Below, piece after piece: positions 23,882 through 35,915 of a stretch of DNA of 64,000 nt. The number at the start of each line of letters is the position of its first letter. Within the stretch, counting starts at the first letter, position 1. The notes beneath the pieces are model-generated. The model did not search any database, was not told the origin of the DNA, and worked only from the letters and a program-made list of their open reading frames with translations. Origin of the DNA: Adenophora triphylla var. japonica (Eukaryota; Streptophyta; Magnoliopsida; Asterales; Campanulaceae); contig JAFEMH010007470.1 in the NCBI GenBank assembly GCA_022495995.1, positions 24,444-88,443 on the forward strand, written 5' to 3'. Position numbers and translations under genes: made by a program.

Positions 23882-25268
23882 TTGAGTCCTAACTTTATTT
23901 TATTTGCTTTGTTAGCAACACGAGGAAAAACAAAAGGAAAAGGATTAGACAGGTATATGAAAGCTTATGGAAAGATTCCTGTGCACATCCCTGAATCAAA
24001 GGGAAGACCTATTAACAGGATAACTTCTGCTAAGTTTTCGAGTGAGCTGGGTATAATTGCACGTAATAACATTCCGGTTGGAACAACATCCTACAAGAAA
24101 CTTGGTAACGACGAGAAGGCTCTTCTTTATGAGCGCATCAAGGTATAAAATCTGATTATCAAGTAGTTTTTTAGATCTTTTGTTTGATATACATATATTT
24201 TTATTTATGAAGAGCTTGATGCCATCTTGTACATTGCAGGATAAGTTTAATTTGCTCGATGATGGACCACACGTGAAGAGGTGCATCGATACTATTCTTG
24301 GTAGTCGTTTCAGGGACCACATTTGTAAGCTACACAAAAAGTGGGAAAAATGATTAAAGATGGAAAATCCTATGCCGAAGCCCGCCAAAATCCTCCTGAA
24401 GGGGTAGCAGAAGATGATTGGATGATTCGTTGTGGTAGGTGGGAGAACGAAGAGTATCAGGTATATCTTTTTTGCAACTTTCTCTTTTATTTATTTTATT
24501 TATAAGGGAGATGACCGGATGTTCCTTGCTTATAATTCTACATGCATATTAAATGTGTCAAAAATAAAGAAAATTGAGCCAAGAATGAATTGAACCATGT
24601 GATGGGTTCTATGTCTTATGTGGTTGCCCGTAATGAAATGGTATCATTTTCTCTTATTTTGCAATCATGTCTTCATTCTTTGTATGAAACACTACTTTAA
24701 TTAGAATTGGAATTGGAATTGGAATTGGAATTGGAATTACAGGATAATCCTAATCGCGTGGAATTTTATGGAAAATGTTATGGCGGCCCTGAAATGAAGG
24801 ATTTTAAAACAAAACTAGCTGAGCAGAATTATGTACGGTCAACATATGTTTATAATTTATTTTGTTCTTCACTATTTTAACTTTTTTATTAAGTTAATAC
24901 TTAGTATTTAAAGATATTTATATTTGCAGAAAGATATGGAAAATGTCAAGGAAACGTATCCTGAAATGCCACCGGATGAAGTTGCTGATGTTGTCCTTGG
25001 AAAGAGGTCTGGACGTATACCTGGGCTTGGCTTTGGTCCTAGACCAGAGAAGTCCAGCTCAGTTCGTGATGCCTCATTGGAGTCTCTTGTGATGTCACAA
25101 CAAGAGGAGTTAAAATCTCAACAAGAGCGGTTAAAATCTCAAGATGACAAGATTAAACAATTAGAAGAGATGGTAGTTAAATTGGTGAATGATTCTTCAA
25201 CTAACGGTCAGTATGTTCACCTCTTTATTTATGAGTCCTCTTTGGTTGTTTCATATGCTTTAGTTTAA
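23882..25268 (+). pseudogene. TNPA-like CACTA protein (Transposase_24 / Ptta-En/Spm family)
   Basis: Second CACTA gene, whose product is thought to bind subterminal repeats. Probable exons: about 23890-24142, 24240-24460, 24743-24832 and 24930-about 25205, with GT-AG borders. Readable family blocks are DRYMKAYGKIPVHIPES, LGIIARNNIPVGTTSYKKL, WMIRCGRWENEEY, FYGKCYGGPEM and PDEVADVVLGKRSGRIPGLG. A C-terminal coiled coil is rich in Q, E and K (SQQEELKSQQERLKSQDDK). A frame slip near 24348 breaks the second exon. An (GGAATT)6 repeat immediately precedes the third acceptor. It is better preserved than TNP2 but probably not functional. Confidence 0.8.
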
Positions 25269-25924
25269 TTAGAGATCATTTTGGAGTTCACTGTATATAT
25301 TTTATTATTTAGAGTTTATTGTTTGGATTTGTGGAAAAAACATATGAAGAACTATATACTCAATTTTTTCTCTTTTTGTGTATCATATAGGTGCAGGTAA
25401 ATCTTAGTGTGGCTACGTTGAACGAAGTCTACGCAACAAAATATTGTAAGTTTTATATGTTATAAAGCGTGAATGTTATTGCTCATTGTGATCACCTCCA
25501 TGGAATTTTAATAACTTATTATCTATTTTTTAATATTGCAGCTTATCATTATTATTCTGTACAGTCATTTGGCTAGAGCTACTACGTAATTACTTATGGA
25601 AAGAAAATTTATATAGTTGGACATTGAAATAGTGAAGATTTGAGATATTGAAGATATGTTTTTGTCGCTTCAACTAGTGAAGATTTGAGATAGTGAAGAG
25701 TTTTTGTCGCTTCAACTGAGATATTAGAGACATGTATTTTTTTGCCTTCGTTATTTGGGGATGTACTGACAATTTTAATGGTAATTAATTATATTTTGAT
25801 AACGTGTAGCATTTTTATTTTATATAATATTTTCACATATATATTGTTTTTTCTTGGAGCAGCAATTAGGTTAAAATCACATTTTGCAACACAATATTCC
25901 GTAGTAAAAAAGATGGCTACACTA

Positions 25925-26207
25925 TGAAAATGTTTCGTAGTAAGACAATAACATTCGGCGACGAAAATGTTTTGTAGTAGAAGAATGTATTTATAGCTAT
26001 GAAAATGTTTCGTAGCATGACAGTAACATTCGGCGACAAAAATATTTTGTAATAGAAGAATGTATTTATAGCTATGAAAATGTTTCATAGCAAGACAGTG
26101 ACATTCGGCGACGAAAATATTTTGTAGTAGAAGAATGTATTTATAGCTATGAAAATGTTTCATAGCAAGACAGTAACATTCGGCGACGAAAATATTTTGT
26201 AGTACAA
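25925..26207. repeat. CACTA subterminal tandem repeat, about 75-bp unit
   Basis: Three to four copies starting near 25905, 25982, 26058 and 26133, each containing ATAGCTATGAAAATGTTTC and CATTCGGCGACGAAAAT. Motifs of this kind are the expected TNPA binding sites. Confidence 0.85.
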
Positions 26208-26610
26208 GACCGGATAATTTGGGACGAATTAATTCGTCGCTAAAAGAATTCATTTGGCTACGAAAAATACCCTTTAGCGACGATTTTATATTTTGTCGCA
26301 GAAACTATTTGGCGACGAATTTTATTTTTCGTAGCTAAAAAATATACCTACGGCTACGAATATTATTTCGTCGCCAATACCCTTTAGCTACGTTGCATAG
26401 GCGACGAAATTGCGACGAAAACAGGTTCGTCGCCAATACTCTTTAGCTACGAAATCTTAACATTTTGCTACAAATTTTTTCGTAGCAAAATCTCAAGCGG
26501 ACCTTAATTACAAACAAAGAAAAGCTTGCATTGATCCCTTGATTGATCCGTCGCTGCCAAATCCAAATTTCTAGAGAGAGAGAAAGAAAGACAAAGAACC
26601 CATTTTTATA

Positions 26611-26643
<33 letters not shown>

Positions 26644-27106
26644 AGAAAGAGAAAGGGGTTAAGAAAGGAGATGATGGGATGGAGGCAAAAACACCGTCTC
26701 CTTCCTCTCTAATTGCAGAACAGCATCCATGAACAACAACAAAAAATCGTCACCTTCTACCTTTTCTGCCTCCAACCCCATTGGCCATACTTACACCCTC
26801 ACCTTCAATAGCCGCTGAATTCTATCTCCACCTTCAACAACCCATCATTGATGTTCATCAAAGATTTGAAATTTCATACAATTAGCCATCTGAAAATTAG
26901 GGTTTAGTGGGAGTAAAAATTTAATAAATTTTGCGGGTGTATTTAGCAGACAAGTAGGTAAGTAATATTGAAAATTCAATTGCGGGTGTACACCATCGTA
27001 GTGAAGGGTAATAGAGTCATTTCAATTAATGACATTTTTTTGAAATTGTATTGCGGGGGTATTAAGTAATTATGCGGGGGTGAATAAAAATTCTCATCTC
27101 CAAATA

Positions 27107-28106
27107 TAGATGTGTCCAAACGGTTATAACCGCCGGTTAACGGTTATAACCGGCGGTTAAAAAAACCGTTAAAACTTAACATAACCTAACCGTTAACCGT
27201 GTACTAACGGTTACGATTATCCGGTTAACACGGGTTATTCGGTTAAAACGGTTAACTGAAGCCCTTTTTTTCAGATTAGTCATTTTAACGAAATTTTTAA
27301 CAGTTTCTGTTAACTTTTGTACTCTATATGCCCTTTTTTTTCTTTTTTCTTTTTTGAATAAAGAATACTATTTGATATGTTGGTTATTAGTGAATTTTTT
27401 TTGAAAAAAGTTATATAAAAAAAGTTAAGAATTTTTTAAGAAATGAAATTTTAACCGAAAGTGTGTTTAACAGATTTTTTTAACAGTTTTTTTTTAATTT
27501 TATATTTTTGCTAGTTAAGCAAAGCTATTTGAGATTATGGTTAGTAGAATATTTCTTTTAAAAATAGTTTTTAACATTTTTCTGAAGAAAACAATTAACG
27601 TTTTAAGAGATTTTTAAAAAACAGTTAACTTTTTAACAGTTTATGTTAACTTGTATACTCTATATGCCCAAATATGGTTAAAAAACTAACGGCTAGTTTG
27701 AATGGGGTCAACCTGGTGGTCCTGGTCTGGAAGTAGTCGTTGGGAAGGAGTAGCCGTTGGGGTTAGGCCGTTGGGCCTTGGTGACCGTTGCTACCTTGGT
27801 GACCGTTGGGGCCTGGGGAGTATTAAATTTGAATTCGACCGGTTAATCCGGTTATAATCGTCGGTTATTTAAACGGTTAAATAAAATTCGGCCGGTTAAT
27901 CCGGTTATAATCGCCGATTATTTAAACGGTTAAATAACCGACGGTTATAACCGCCGGTTAGCCGATTTGAAAAATCTGTAACCTTAACTGAACCGGTTAA
28001 CCTTCGGTTTCGATTAATCCGGTTACGGTTAAACCGGTTAACGGGTTTGACCGATTAGTTGACAGGTTAAAAATCGCCAATTTCGGTTAGATTTTGGACA
28101 CGTCTA
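27107..28106. mobile_element. Non-autonomous hAT-like element
   Basis: Terminal inverted repeats TAGATGTGTCCAAA and TTTGGACACGTCTA, flanked by an 8-bp target duplication TCCAAATA / TCCAAATC (one mismatch). The ends are crowded with CGGTTATAACCG and CCGGTTAA motifs in both orientations, and no coding sequence is present. The 8-bp duplication and the TAG start support hAT. Confidence 0.82.
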
Positions 28107-28114
28107 TCCAAATC

Positions 28115-29250
28115 CTTTCCCCTCCTTCCCGCTCCCAAATCGTCCTTCCTCCTTATCTAGTCCCACCCCCTACTCTAACCCCTTCTCCCTTTCTCATATT
28201 AACACTCCACCATAAAATATTTTCATTATAATTCACATTCATTGTTAATAGCTACTGAAATTCGAATTGATAAGGAATTTTCTAGATAAAAATGTTGAAA
28301 TCTTGTCATTGTTAGTTCCTCTGGAGCAATCCATCATTGATTTTCTTGATATAGGTAACTGTTGGAGTTCCCGATACCGACGATGGTGATTTCAGCACCA
28401 ACATTTTAATAAAGGCGGTGGATGGGGTAGGGGAGATAGGAAGACAGTGGCTTGAGGTAGTGTGGAGAAAGGGAGGCATTGGAGAGGTGGTGGGTGAAGA
28501 TGGAAGTGGCGGAGGTGTGATAGGTAAGAAGGATGTGGCTAAGATTAGTATTGGGAGGATGAAGATGAATTGGGAGAGGTTATGGGGGGTTAATTTGTTA
28601 TGGGGGGTTAATTTGTTATGTTTCAATTTGTCCCATTAAATTAGTTTGTTCAACCTTTTACTTTTTATCTTTACATTTAGAATCTTTAATATTTTGTCAT
28701 TATAATTTAAATTATTTTTCTTGTTTTACCCTTAAAAATTGGGTTGCATGCATATCACATATCTATTTAATTAGAAAAAATGAATGTCGTTAGTCTCAGA
28801 TACCACGAATGCAACAAAAATAAGAAATCGCTTTTGCCTTATTTGCTACGTAAAATTTATTAAGTAAAAGTAAAATTCAACTATATAATATAAAATATTT
28901 GTATCACACAAATGTAAAATTTCAACGTTAGCTCATATATTCATTGAAAAGCATGTAGAACATGTGTTTATGAGTATAAAAATAGTTAATACATGAACAA
29001 CTATTTTTACATTTGTTAGTGTGATTTTTGTTACAAGGGTGTCGAGGAAAAAGATTACAGAAAATATAAATTATAAACAAATTAATATACTGAAAATACA
29101 AAAGGATAAGTTGTTATAGTTGATGCATGAGCCCAATGAAATTTACTGTCTCCTTAAGACATATTTATCCCCTCACCGAGTGTGCTTGAGTTTGTTGAGA
29201 CGCTTGTCTCCCAGGATAGAACGTGCGGATCGGGGCACTTTGCACTTAAG
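28115..29250. other. Inner part of the outer TIR element and AT-rich spacer
   Basis: C-rich then G-rich non-coding DNA to about 28640. A proline/serine-rich frame on the minus strand looks spurious. After the right TIR comes AT-rich spacer to the Copia LTR. No gene seen. Confidence 0.5.
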
Positions 29251-30611
29251 TGTTGGATTTTATGGGTCCATGCGCAGCGAAATTAGCATCTAAATAACAC
29301 AAAATCCAAGAGCCCTAAGTTCCGTTCTATATGATTAAATTGAATTCCTATGAGATAGAATTTATCAACCTTAATTGATTTCCGTTCTTGAGCTATCGAA
29401 CAATCTATCAATGTGATTTTGAATCACAAACTTCGATCTTCAAGACTTGAATCTTCAGATTCGAACTCTAGACCTTGATCTTCGTACGAGCGAAGACCCT
29501 CTAGTAGTATCCACACCTTTGAATGAACCAAGAACGGTTCTTGAGGATTGCTAGATCCTTAAATCCTAGAAAGAATATTGAGAAACCTTTATTGTGATTT
29601 TTCTTTTGAAAATTCGGCTAGTCAATTAGAGTTCACAGACATCATATTTATACTACGTTAGTATTAGTATTTGTTTCCTAATCGTATTAGGAAACAGTCT
29701 ATAAACCGCCTCTGTGGCTAAAGTAGTCGCGCGATGACTTTTGCCACTTGGCTAGGTTTGTCGCGCTACTACTTAAGCCAGATCAGGAACTCTCAATTTT
29801 CTTCCTTTGATTTAATCAATTCATTTCAATTGTGTGTGATTCAATAGGATTATATTATGTTGGTAATTAGCCCGATCATATCGACCCTCATAAAATATAA
29901 GCGGACTCTAGCAAGCCATTATGTCTACCCTATTAATATAATGTAAGAGTTCAAGATTCCAATGGTACACTTCCATTTCTCCCTTTGTCTCACGATGTTA
30001 TATTGAACACAAGTCATGGTCCACGTCAACTTGTATTTGTTCAATGCTTTCTCGATACTGAGTATAATGATAATCCAATCGCATTGGGGTATGGCCATAC
30101 ACTTTCATTATTATCACTCATCGAGGGACCCAAGCAAAACATCTCTCTTTCGAGGGACAAATTCCATCTTGACTTATCATCCTTCCCATCATGAATCCGA
30201 TCATGCCAAAGATAGCCTTTATAAATATCGTGTTAAGATATCGTTTGACTAAAATCAAACATAACTTTCATCATATTAAGGTCATGATAATCTCAGGTCT
30301 AGGGATTAAATGAAGTGATCATATGATATTTAATTATAACATTTGACCATGACATAAATCTCATACGGGTCAAGTCCAGTTATTTGTTCACTAACAAGTA
30401 CCCATAATTTCAATGTGCATCTCTATGCATATAATCATCATATGATCATCCATTAACAATTATACTAATTATTCACTTAATAATTAGGGACGGAGATTAC
30501 TACAATAAATATGCAATATATATAATAATTAAATAATAAACTTTTCATATATTAATAAATAATGTCAACATATAGGTCTATCAACTATAGGCCTAGGGCA
30601 TAACACTAACA
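29251..30611 (-). repeat. Copia 3' LTR (1,361 bp)
   Basis: Reads TGTTGGATTTTATGGG at the left and ends CACTAACA, giving TG...CA borders in element orientation. It matches 35916-36756 with scattered substitutions. Confidence 0.9.
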
Positions 30612-30624
30612 GTCTCCCACTTGC
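30612..30624 (-). other. Copia polypurine tract
   Basis: On the minus strand AAGTGGGAGAC directly precedes the 3' LTR, as expected for the plus-strand primer of reverse transcription. Confidence 0.75.
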
Positions 30625-30625
30625 A

Positions 30626-33600
30626 CTAGGGCCAATCTCCCATGTATCGAATACCCATGAACCTAACATGTCCATCATGCTTAGCTTGTGGAAGAGCCTT
30701 AGTTAATGGGTCCGCCACGTTGTCATTAGTGTCTACTCTGCATATCTTTACGTCTTCCCTTTCGCATATCTCTCGGATAATGTGGAAACGTCGAAGTATG
30801 TGTTTGGATCTTTGATGTGACCTTGGTTCCTTTGCTTGTGCAATGGCACCATTATTGTCACAATAAAGTTCAATAGGATCACTGATACTTGGAATGACTT
30901 CCAAATCACTAATGAACTTTTTGATCCAAACAGCTTCCTTAACTGCATCTATGTACTCAGCTTCGATTGTAGAATCAACGACGGTACTTTGCTTGGAACT
31001 TTTTCAACTGACAGTGCCTCCATTCAGCGTAAACAAAAATCCTGTCTGCGATCTGTAATCATCTTTGTCGGTTTGAAAGCTAGCATCTGTGTAACCTCTT
31101 ACAACAAGATCTTCTTCAATTCCTCCAAAGACCAAGAATACATCCTTAGTTCTTCGTAAGTACTTGAGGATATTCTTGACTGCTATCCAATGTGATTCGC
31201 CGGGATCCGATTGGTACCTACTCATCATGCTCAGAGCACACGAGACATTTGATCTAGTACATAACATAGCATATATGATAGATCCAATTTCCAAAGCATA
31301 TGGAATACCATTCATTCTCTTTCGCTCATCATTAGTCTTAGGACTTTGAGTCTTGCTAAGAGATACACCATGCAATATTGACAAGTTTCCTCTTTTAGAA
31401 TTTTTCATTTGGAATCTTCTAAGAACCTTGTCAATGTAAGTACTTTGACTTAAACCAATCATCCTTTTAGATCTATCTCTATAGATCTTGATACCAAGGA
31501 TATATGCAGCTTCGCCCATATCTTTCATTGAAAAGCACTTTCCCAACCAAGACTTGACAATCTGTAGTGCAGAAATGTCATTTTCAATGAGTAAGATATC
31601 ATCGACATACAACACTAGCAATAATCTATGCTCCCACTAATTTTCTTGTATACACAAGGTTCATCTTCATTTTTTATAAAGCCAAATTCTTTGATTGCTT
31701 CGTCTAAACGTAGATTTCAACTCCTATAATCTTGCTTCAATCCATACATGGATCTCTGCAACTTACACACCTTATTAGAATTTTCTGAACTGATAAAACC
31801 TTCAGGTTGTATCATGTATACATCCTCAAGTAACTTCCCATTTAGGAAAGCTGTCTTGACATCCATTTGCCATATCTCATAGTCATAATATGCGGCTATG
31901 GCAATTAAAAAATTCTAATGGACTTGAGCATAGCTACAGGCGAAAAGGTTTCATCATAGTTGATACCATGAATCTGCCTATATCCCTTAGCTACAAGCCT
32001 AGCCTTATAGGTGTGCACCTTCCCATTCATGTCGGTCTTTTTCTTGAAGACCCATTTGCACCCTATGATTTTTACACCTTCGGGTGGATCAATCAAGTTC
32101 CAAACTTGATTATCAGCCATGGATTGTAATTCAGAATTCATGGCCTCTTGGCATTTTTTTGAATTAGGAGAGGACATCGCTTCTTGATAGCAAGTAGGTT
32201 CATCATTTTCGATAAACTCCACTTCATCACTTTCCGTAACGAGAAATCCATATCTCTCAGGTTCAGATCGTGACCTACCACTTCTGCGAAGGACTTGTAT
32301 ATCTTGAACCGGTTCCACAACTCCTTGTGAACTTGGTTTAGTTTCTACCATTGGTTCAATGTTATTTTCGGGTTCTCGAAATTCTTCGAGATCTATTTTA
32401 CTCCCACTAGTTCCTTTGCGAAGAAACTCTTTTTCTAAGAAGGTACCATTTCGAGCAACAAACACTTTATTCTCGTTTCGGTTGTAGAAATAGCATCCTT
32501 TAGTTTCCTTAGGATAACCCACGAAAACACATTTATCAGACTTAGGTGCTAGCTTTTCAGAAGTTAACTTCTTGACATATGCATCGCAACCCCAAATTTC
32601 ATAAAAGACAAACTGGGTTTTCTTCCATGCCACATCTCATATGGGGTCTTTTGAACTGATTTGGTAGAAACTCTGTTTATAGTGAAAGCAGCAGTTTCTA
32701 GTGCATGTCCCCAAAAGGATAAAGGAAGCTCAACTTGACTCATCATTGAACGAACCATGTCCAACAAAGTTTTATTCCTTCTTTCAGACACACCATTCCA
32801 TTGTGGTATTTCGGATGGAGAGAGTTCTAAAACGATTCCACAACTCTTAAGATGACTGTCAAATTCTTGGCTCAAATATTCGCCACCTCGATCGGATCGA
32901 AGTACTTTAATAGTTTTGTCAAGTTAATTTTGCACCCCATTTTGAAATATTTGAAATATCTCAAATGATTCACTTTTATGTTTCATTAGATAAACATATT
33001 CAAATCTACTATAATCATCAGTGAATGTTATGAAGTACTGAAATCCTCCCCTAGCATTGCTACTCATAGTTCCACATACATCAGTATGTATGAGGCCTAA
33101 TAAGTCGCCCACCCTTTCACCAGTTTTGGTAAATGGGTCCTTGGTCATCTTGCCTAGTAAACAAGATTCGCATGTCTCATATGATTCATAATCATGTGAG
33201 TCTAAAAATCCATCTGTATGGAGTTTAGAAATGCGTTTCTCATTTATATGGCCAAGATGACAATGCCATAAGTAAGTGTGGTTTACATCATTGGGTTTAG
33301 ATTTCTTGTTAATGTTATAGATATCATTATCACGATTTTCAACATCAAGAATATAAAGGCCATTGAATGAAATATGTACAATAATGCATATCACTCTTGT
33401 AAATAGAAAACTTCTTATCACATATAAGAAAATTAAAACCTTCATTATCCAAACTTGAAATCGAAATAATATTCCTACTTAAATCTGGAACGTAATAACA
33501 ATTGTTCAAAACAAGTATTAGTCCACTAGGTAAAGTAACTTCATAAGATCCTACGGCTAATGAAGCAACTCTTGCTCCATTCCCCACACGTAAGCCCACT

Positions 33601-33677
33601 TCACCATCTTCAAGCATCCTTCTGTTATTTAGACCCTGCACATTTAAATAAATGTGAGATTCACATCCGGTATCCAA
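30626..33677 (-). pseudogene. Copia pol polyprotein, broken
   Basis: Protease at 33677-33345 opens with DTGCESHI. GAG-pre-integrase and integrase run 33445-32564 with WHCHLGHINEKRI, CESCLLGK, HTDVCG, TDDYSR and, after an in-frame stop at about 32924, SERRNKTLLDM (DDE residues). A frameshift near 32600 leads to the reverse transcriptase: NQVWNLIDPPEG, GCKWVFKKK, a further break near 31905, then the catalytic YVDDILL (31610 region) and GIKIYRDRS. The RNase H/C-terminal part ends with IELYCDNNGAIAQAKEP and NVADPLTKALPQAKH before the stop at 30626. The domain order is complete, but several stops and frameshifts make it non-functional. Confidence 0.92.
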
Positions 33678-33687
33678 TACCTAAGAA

Positions 33688-34520
33688 CTACAAGTAGATA
33701 GGAATATATCTATAACAAAGATAACTCCAATGTCCAATCTCATTGCAATGGAAGCAGACTGCGTCCTCTTGGGACTTGGGCTTAGCCTCTTTGGGTTTGG
33801 CACCCTCTTTGGGTTTGGCAACACTTGCCTTAGGATTAGCAACTTTTGCCTTTTCCTTACCCTTGAAACATTTCCCTTTGTTAACCATCAACACTTGATC
33901 GGTTTTCTTTTTGACGATATTGGTTTCCGCAGTGTTCAACATTTGAATTAGCTCGAAAAGGTTCTTATTCATACCCCCATGTTATAGTTCATTATGAAAT
34001 TACTAAAACCTTCGGGCAATGAATTCAATATCATGTCAGTAGCCAACTCTTGGCTAATTGGAAAATCGAGCCTCTCAAGATGCTCGATGTGGCCCTTCAT
34101 CTTTAGAGCATGGGGACCAGCAGATTGTCCTTCATTCATCTTGCATGAGGTTAGGGCTTTAACTGTGTTATACCTTTCCTGCCTTGCTTGAACTTGGAGC
34201 ATTTTCATCAGTCGATTGGTTAGATCAACTGTCCCCAAGTGCTCAAGATCCTTCTGAAGGCTCTTGCACATGGCGGAGAGCATGAGGCAACCAACATCAG
34301 TAGAATCACGCTTATGCTTCAGATATTGATCCCTCACTGCTCTAGTAGCATTGGCAGCAGGTTCAGGTGAAACAGGTTCCTCGAGAACGTACAATTTTTC
34401 CTCTTGCCTGAGAACAATTCTCACGCTACGGATCCAATCCATATAGTTTGTACCATTCTCTTCCAACTTTTCCTTCTCAAGGACAGATCGCAGTAACAGA
34501 TGATTATTGTTTGATGCCAT
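33688..34520 (-). pseudogene. Copia gag, broken
   Basis: The start MASNNNHLLL at 34520 continues through MDWIRSVRIVLRQEEKLYVL and a UBN2-like helical gag region. A G-run slip near 33970 moves the frame to 33972-33688, which holds a lysine-rich stretch and the zinc knuckle CFHCNEIGHWSYLC (C-x2-C-x4-H-x4-C). Sequence between the knuckle and protease appears shortened. It encoded the capsid protein of the Copia element and is now pseudogenic. Confidence 0.88.
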
Positions 34521-35589
34521 TTATTCTACAAAAAGATATACATAAAATATGAACACATATAAGCAAACATATTATATGAGAAGTATAATGCATTTACATG
34601 AAAATAAATGCTCCCACTAAATTATACACCTTCCAATGCAAATAAGCATAATATACATTTAATGGGCTAAGATCCAACTTTAATTTAATCTCAAGTTTGC
34701 TATGGCAAACTGCTCAAAACTAAATTAATTAGGTAGAAACATCAATCATATCACATATATGACTCTTAGATCTTTTATGAGATTTATTCAAGACATCATA
34801 TGTCTAAGCATATTTTAATCTCATCTTATGCCTTGGGTCCAAAATCATTTTGATAACCCAATTAAGTTCATTCACTTTAAACGTATAGGAACCACCATTT
34901 CCTCATCTTGCTCGCAAACGAATAGAATCAAAGTACCTTGCTATGGCAAGCCCACCCAAAACTATCCGAGTGGTCTCAAGTGTTTTAATCATGGATTGGC
35001 GTAAAGAACTTAAAAGTTAAATAAAGGTTCTTTAAAGCAAATTATAAGCATATCAACAAAGATAATTATAATGTACACCAGGTGAGTTCCCAGAAAATAG
35101 GTGAGGCACAAGGACTGCTTAAGTACCAAATCTTTTCTTCGACAGAACTCTCCTAGACATGTACAATTACAATACCTTCTTGATTGAAACATAATCAATA
35201 CTTTGTATAATGACTTGTTTCTCACAAACAATCAGATTTCTTCAAATTTTGCGTAAACTGACTTGTTTCTCATAAACAATTAGAAAACCAAAATTTTAAT
35301 ATTTCAATTTAAACATTCAGGAAATTATAATTCAATGTTTCAACTAAACATCTAACAAAGTTCTTAACACATAAGAACATATAATTCATGCATCGCAACA
35401 ATTAATAAAATCACATTTAAATTAATTAAGCATGCATAAACAATGAATTAATCTAGCATAGCCCTATAAATTTAATTTCCAGAAATTTACAACAACCAGA
35501 TTAAAACAGAAACATATCAGATTGTAAACATAATCACAGATTAGCAGGAAAATTAACAAACTGATTCTGCTCTACCTTTGGCAGATGTC
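34521..35589 (-). other. Copia untranslated leader
   Basis: About 1.1 kb of AT-rich sequence between the primer-binding side and gag. No open frame of note. Confidence 0.6.
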
Positions 35590-35671
35590 GTCGCGTGACA
35601 GAAGCCAACTCTGTCGCATGACAGAAGCCAACTCTGTCGCATGACAGAAGCCAACTCTGTCGCGTGATCAG
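35590..35671. repeat. 23-bp tandem repeat in the Copia leader
   Basis: Three full copies and one partial copy of GTCGC(G/A)TGACAGAAGCCAAC plus TCT, starting at 35590, 35613, 35636 and 35659. Confidence 0.92.
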
Positions 35672-35901
35672 AGTTTGCCAGACTTGCAAATTTTTCCGAA
35701 CTTCAATCAAAAATCATAAAGCAATTAAATCATATAAAACAACTTTTTTAACAGATTTAATTCAACATAATCGGAAAACGATTTTCACATTGTTTCACAA
35801 AAACAATCAAAATTCTACCGTATACAAAAACATGCAACGAACATATAAACAATTTATATAAACATTCTAGCATGTTAATTCAAACTTAACCATACGAACG
35901 G

Positions 35902-35914
35902 GGCTCTGATACCA
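35902..35914 (-). other. Copia primer-binding site (initiator tRNA-Met type)
   Basis: On the minus strand TGGTATCAGAGCC follows the 5' LTR end CCAACA by one to two bases. TGGTATCAGAGC is the usual plant Copia PBS complementary to the 3' end of initiator methionine tRNA. Confidence 0.93.
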
Positions 35915-35915
35915 C

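Larger units (their letters stand above)
19652..26500 (+). mobile_element. CACTA (En/Spm) transposon, decayed, right terminus lost
   Basis: The left end is CACTACAAGAAAATGAGG, the diagnostic CACTA terminus, followed by subterminal TTTAGCTAC / TTCGTAG motifs. Similar motifs (GTAGC, CGTCGC) fill 25900-26480 in inverted orientation. The expected right end ...CTTGTAGTG is missing: similarity stops near 26495 at AGCAAAATCTCA. It encodes TNP2 and TNPA-like proteins on the plus strand, both damaged. The element is immobile by itself. Confidence 0.88.
19409..27095. mobile_element. Mutator-like TIR element with perfect 9-bp target duplication
   Basis: Both termini read GAGAATT(G/T)TTATTCACCCC and continue CGCA..TTACTTAATA when the right one is inverted. 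The flanks are a perfect direct repeat ATCTCCAAA at 19400-19408 and 27096-27104. Without the CACTA insertion it would be about 0.8 kb and non-coding, so it is non-autonomous. Confidence 0.87.
19111..28850. mobile_element. Outer Mutator-like TIR element with nested insertions
   Basis: The segment about 19165-19275 matches the reverse complement of about 28838-28728, including ATGTGATATGCATG and CTAACGA(T/C)AT blocks. Near-identical AT-rich 10-mers (GTAAATTTTA at 19101, GTAAAATTTA at 28850) could be target duplications. The native interior is small and carries no transposase. Most of the span is two later insertions. The ends are approximate and the left one is better preserved. Confidence 0.5.

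Noticed and set aside
28312..28626. 104-codon proline/serine-rich minus-strand frame
   Set aside because: Low-complexity sequence inside a TIR element without homologous blocks.
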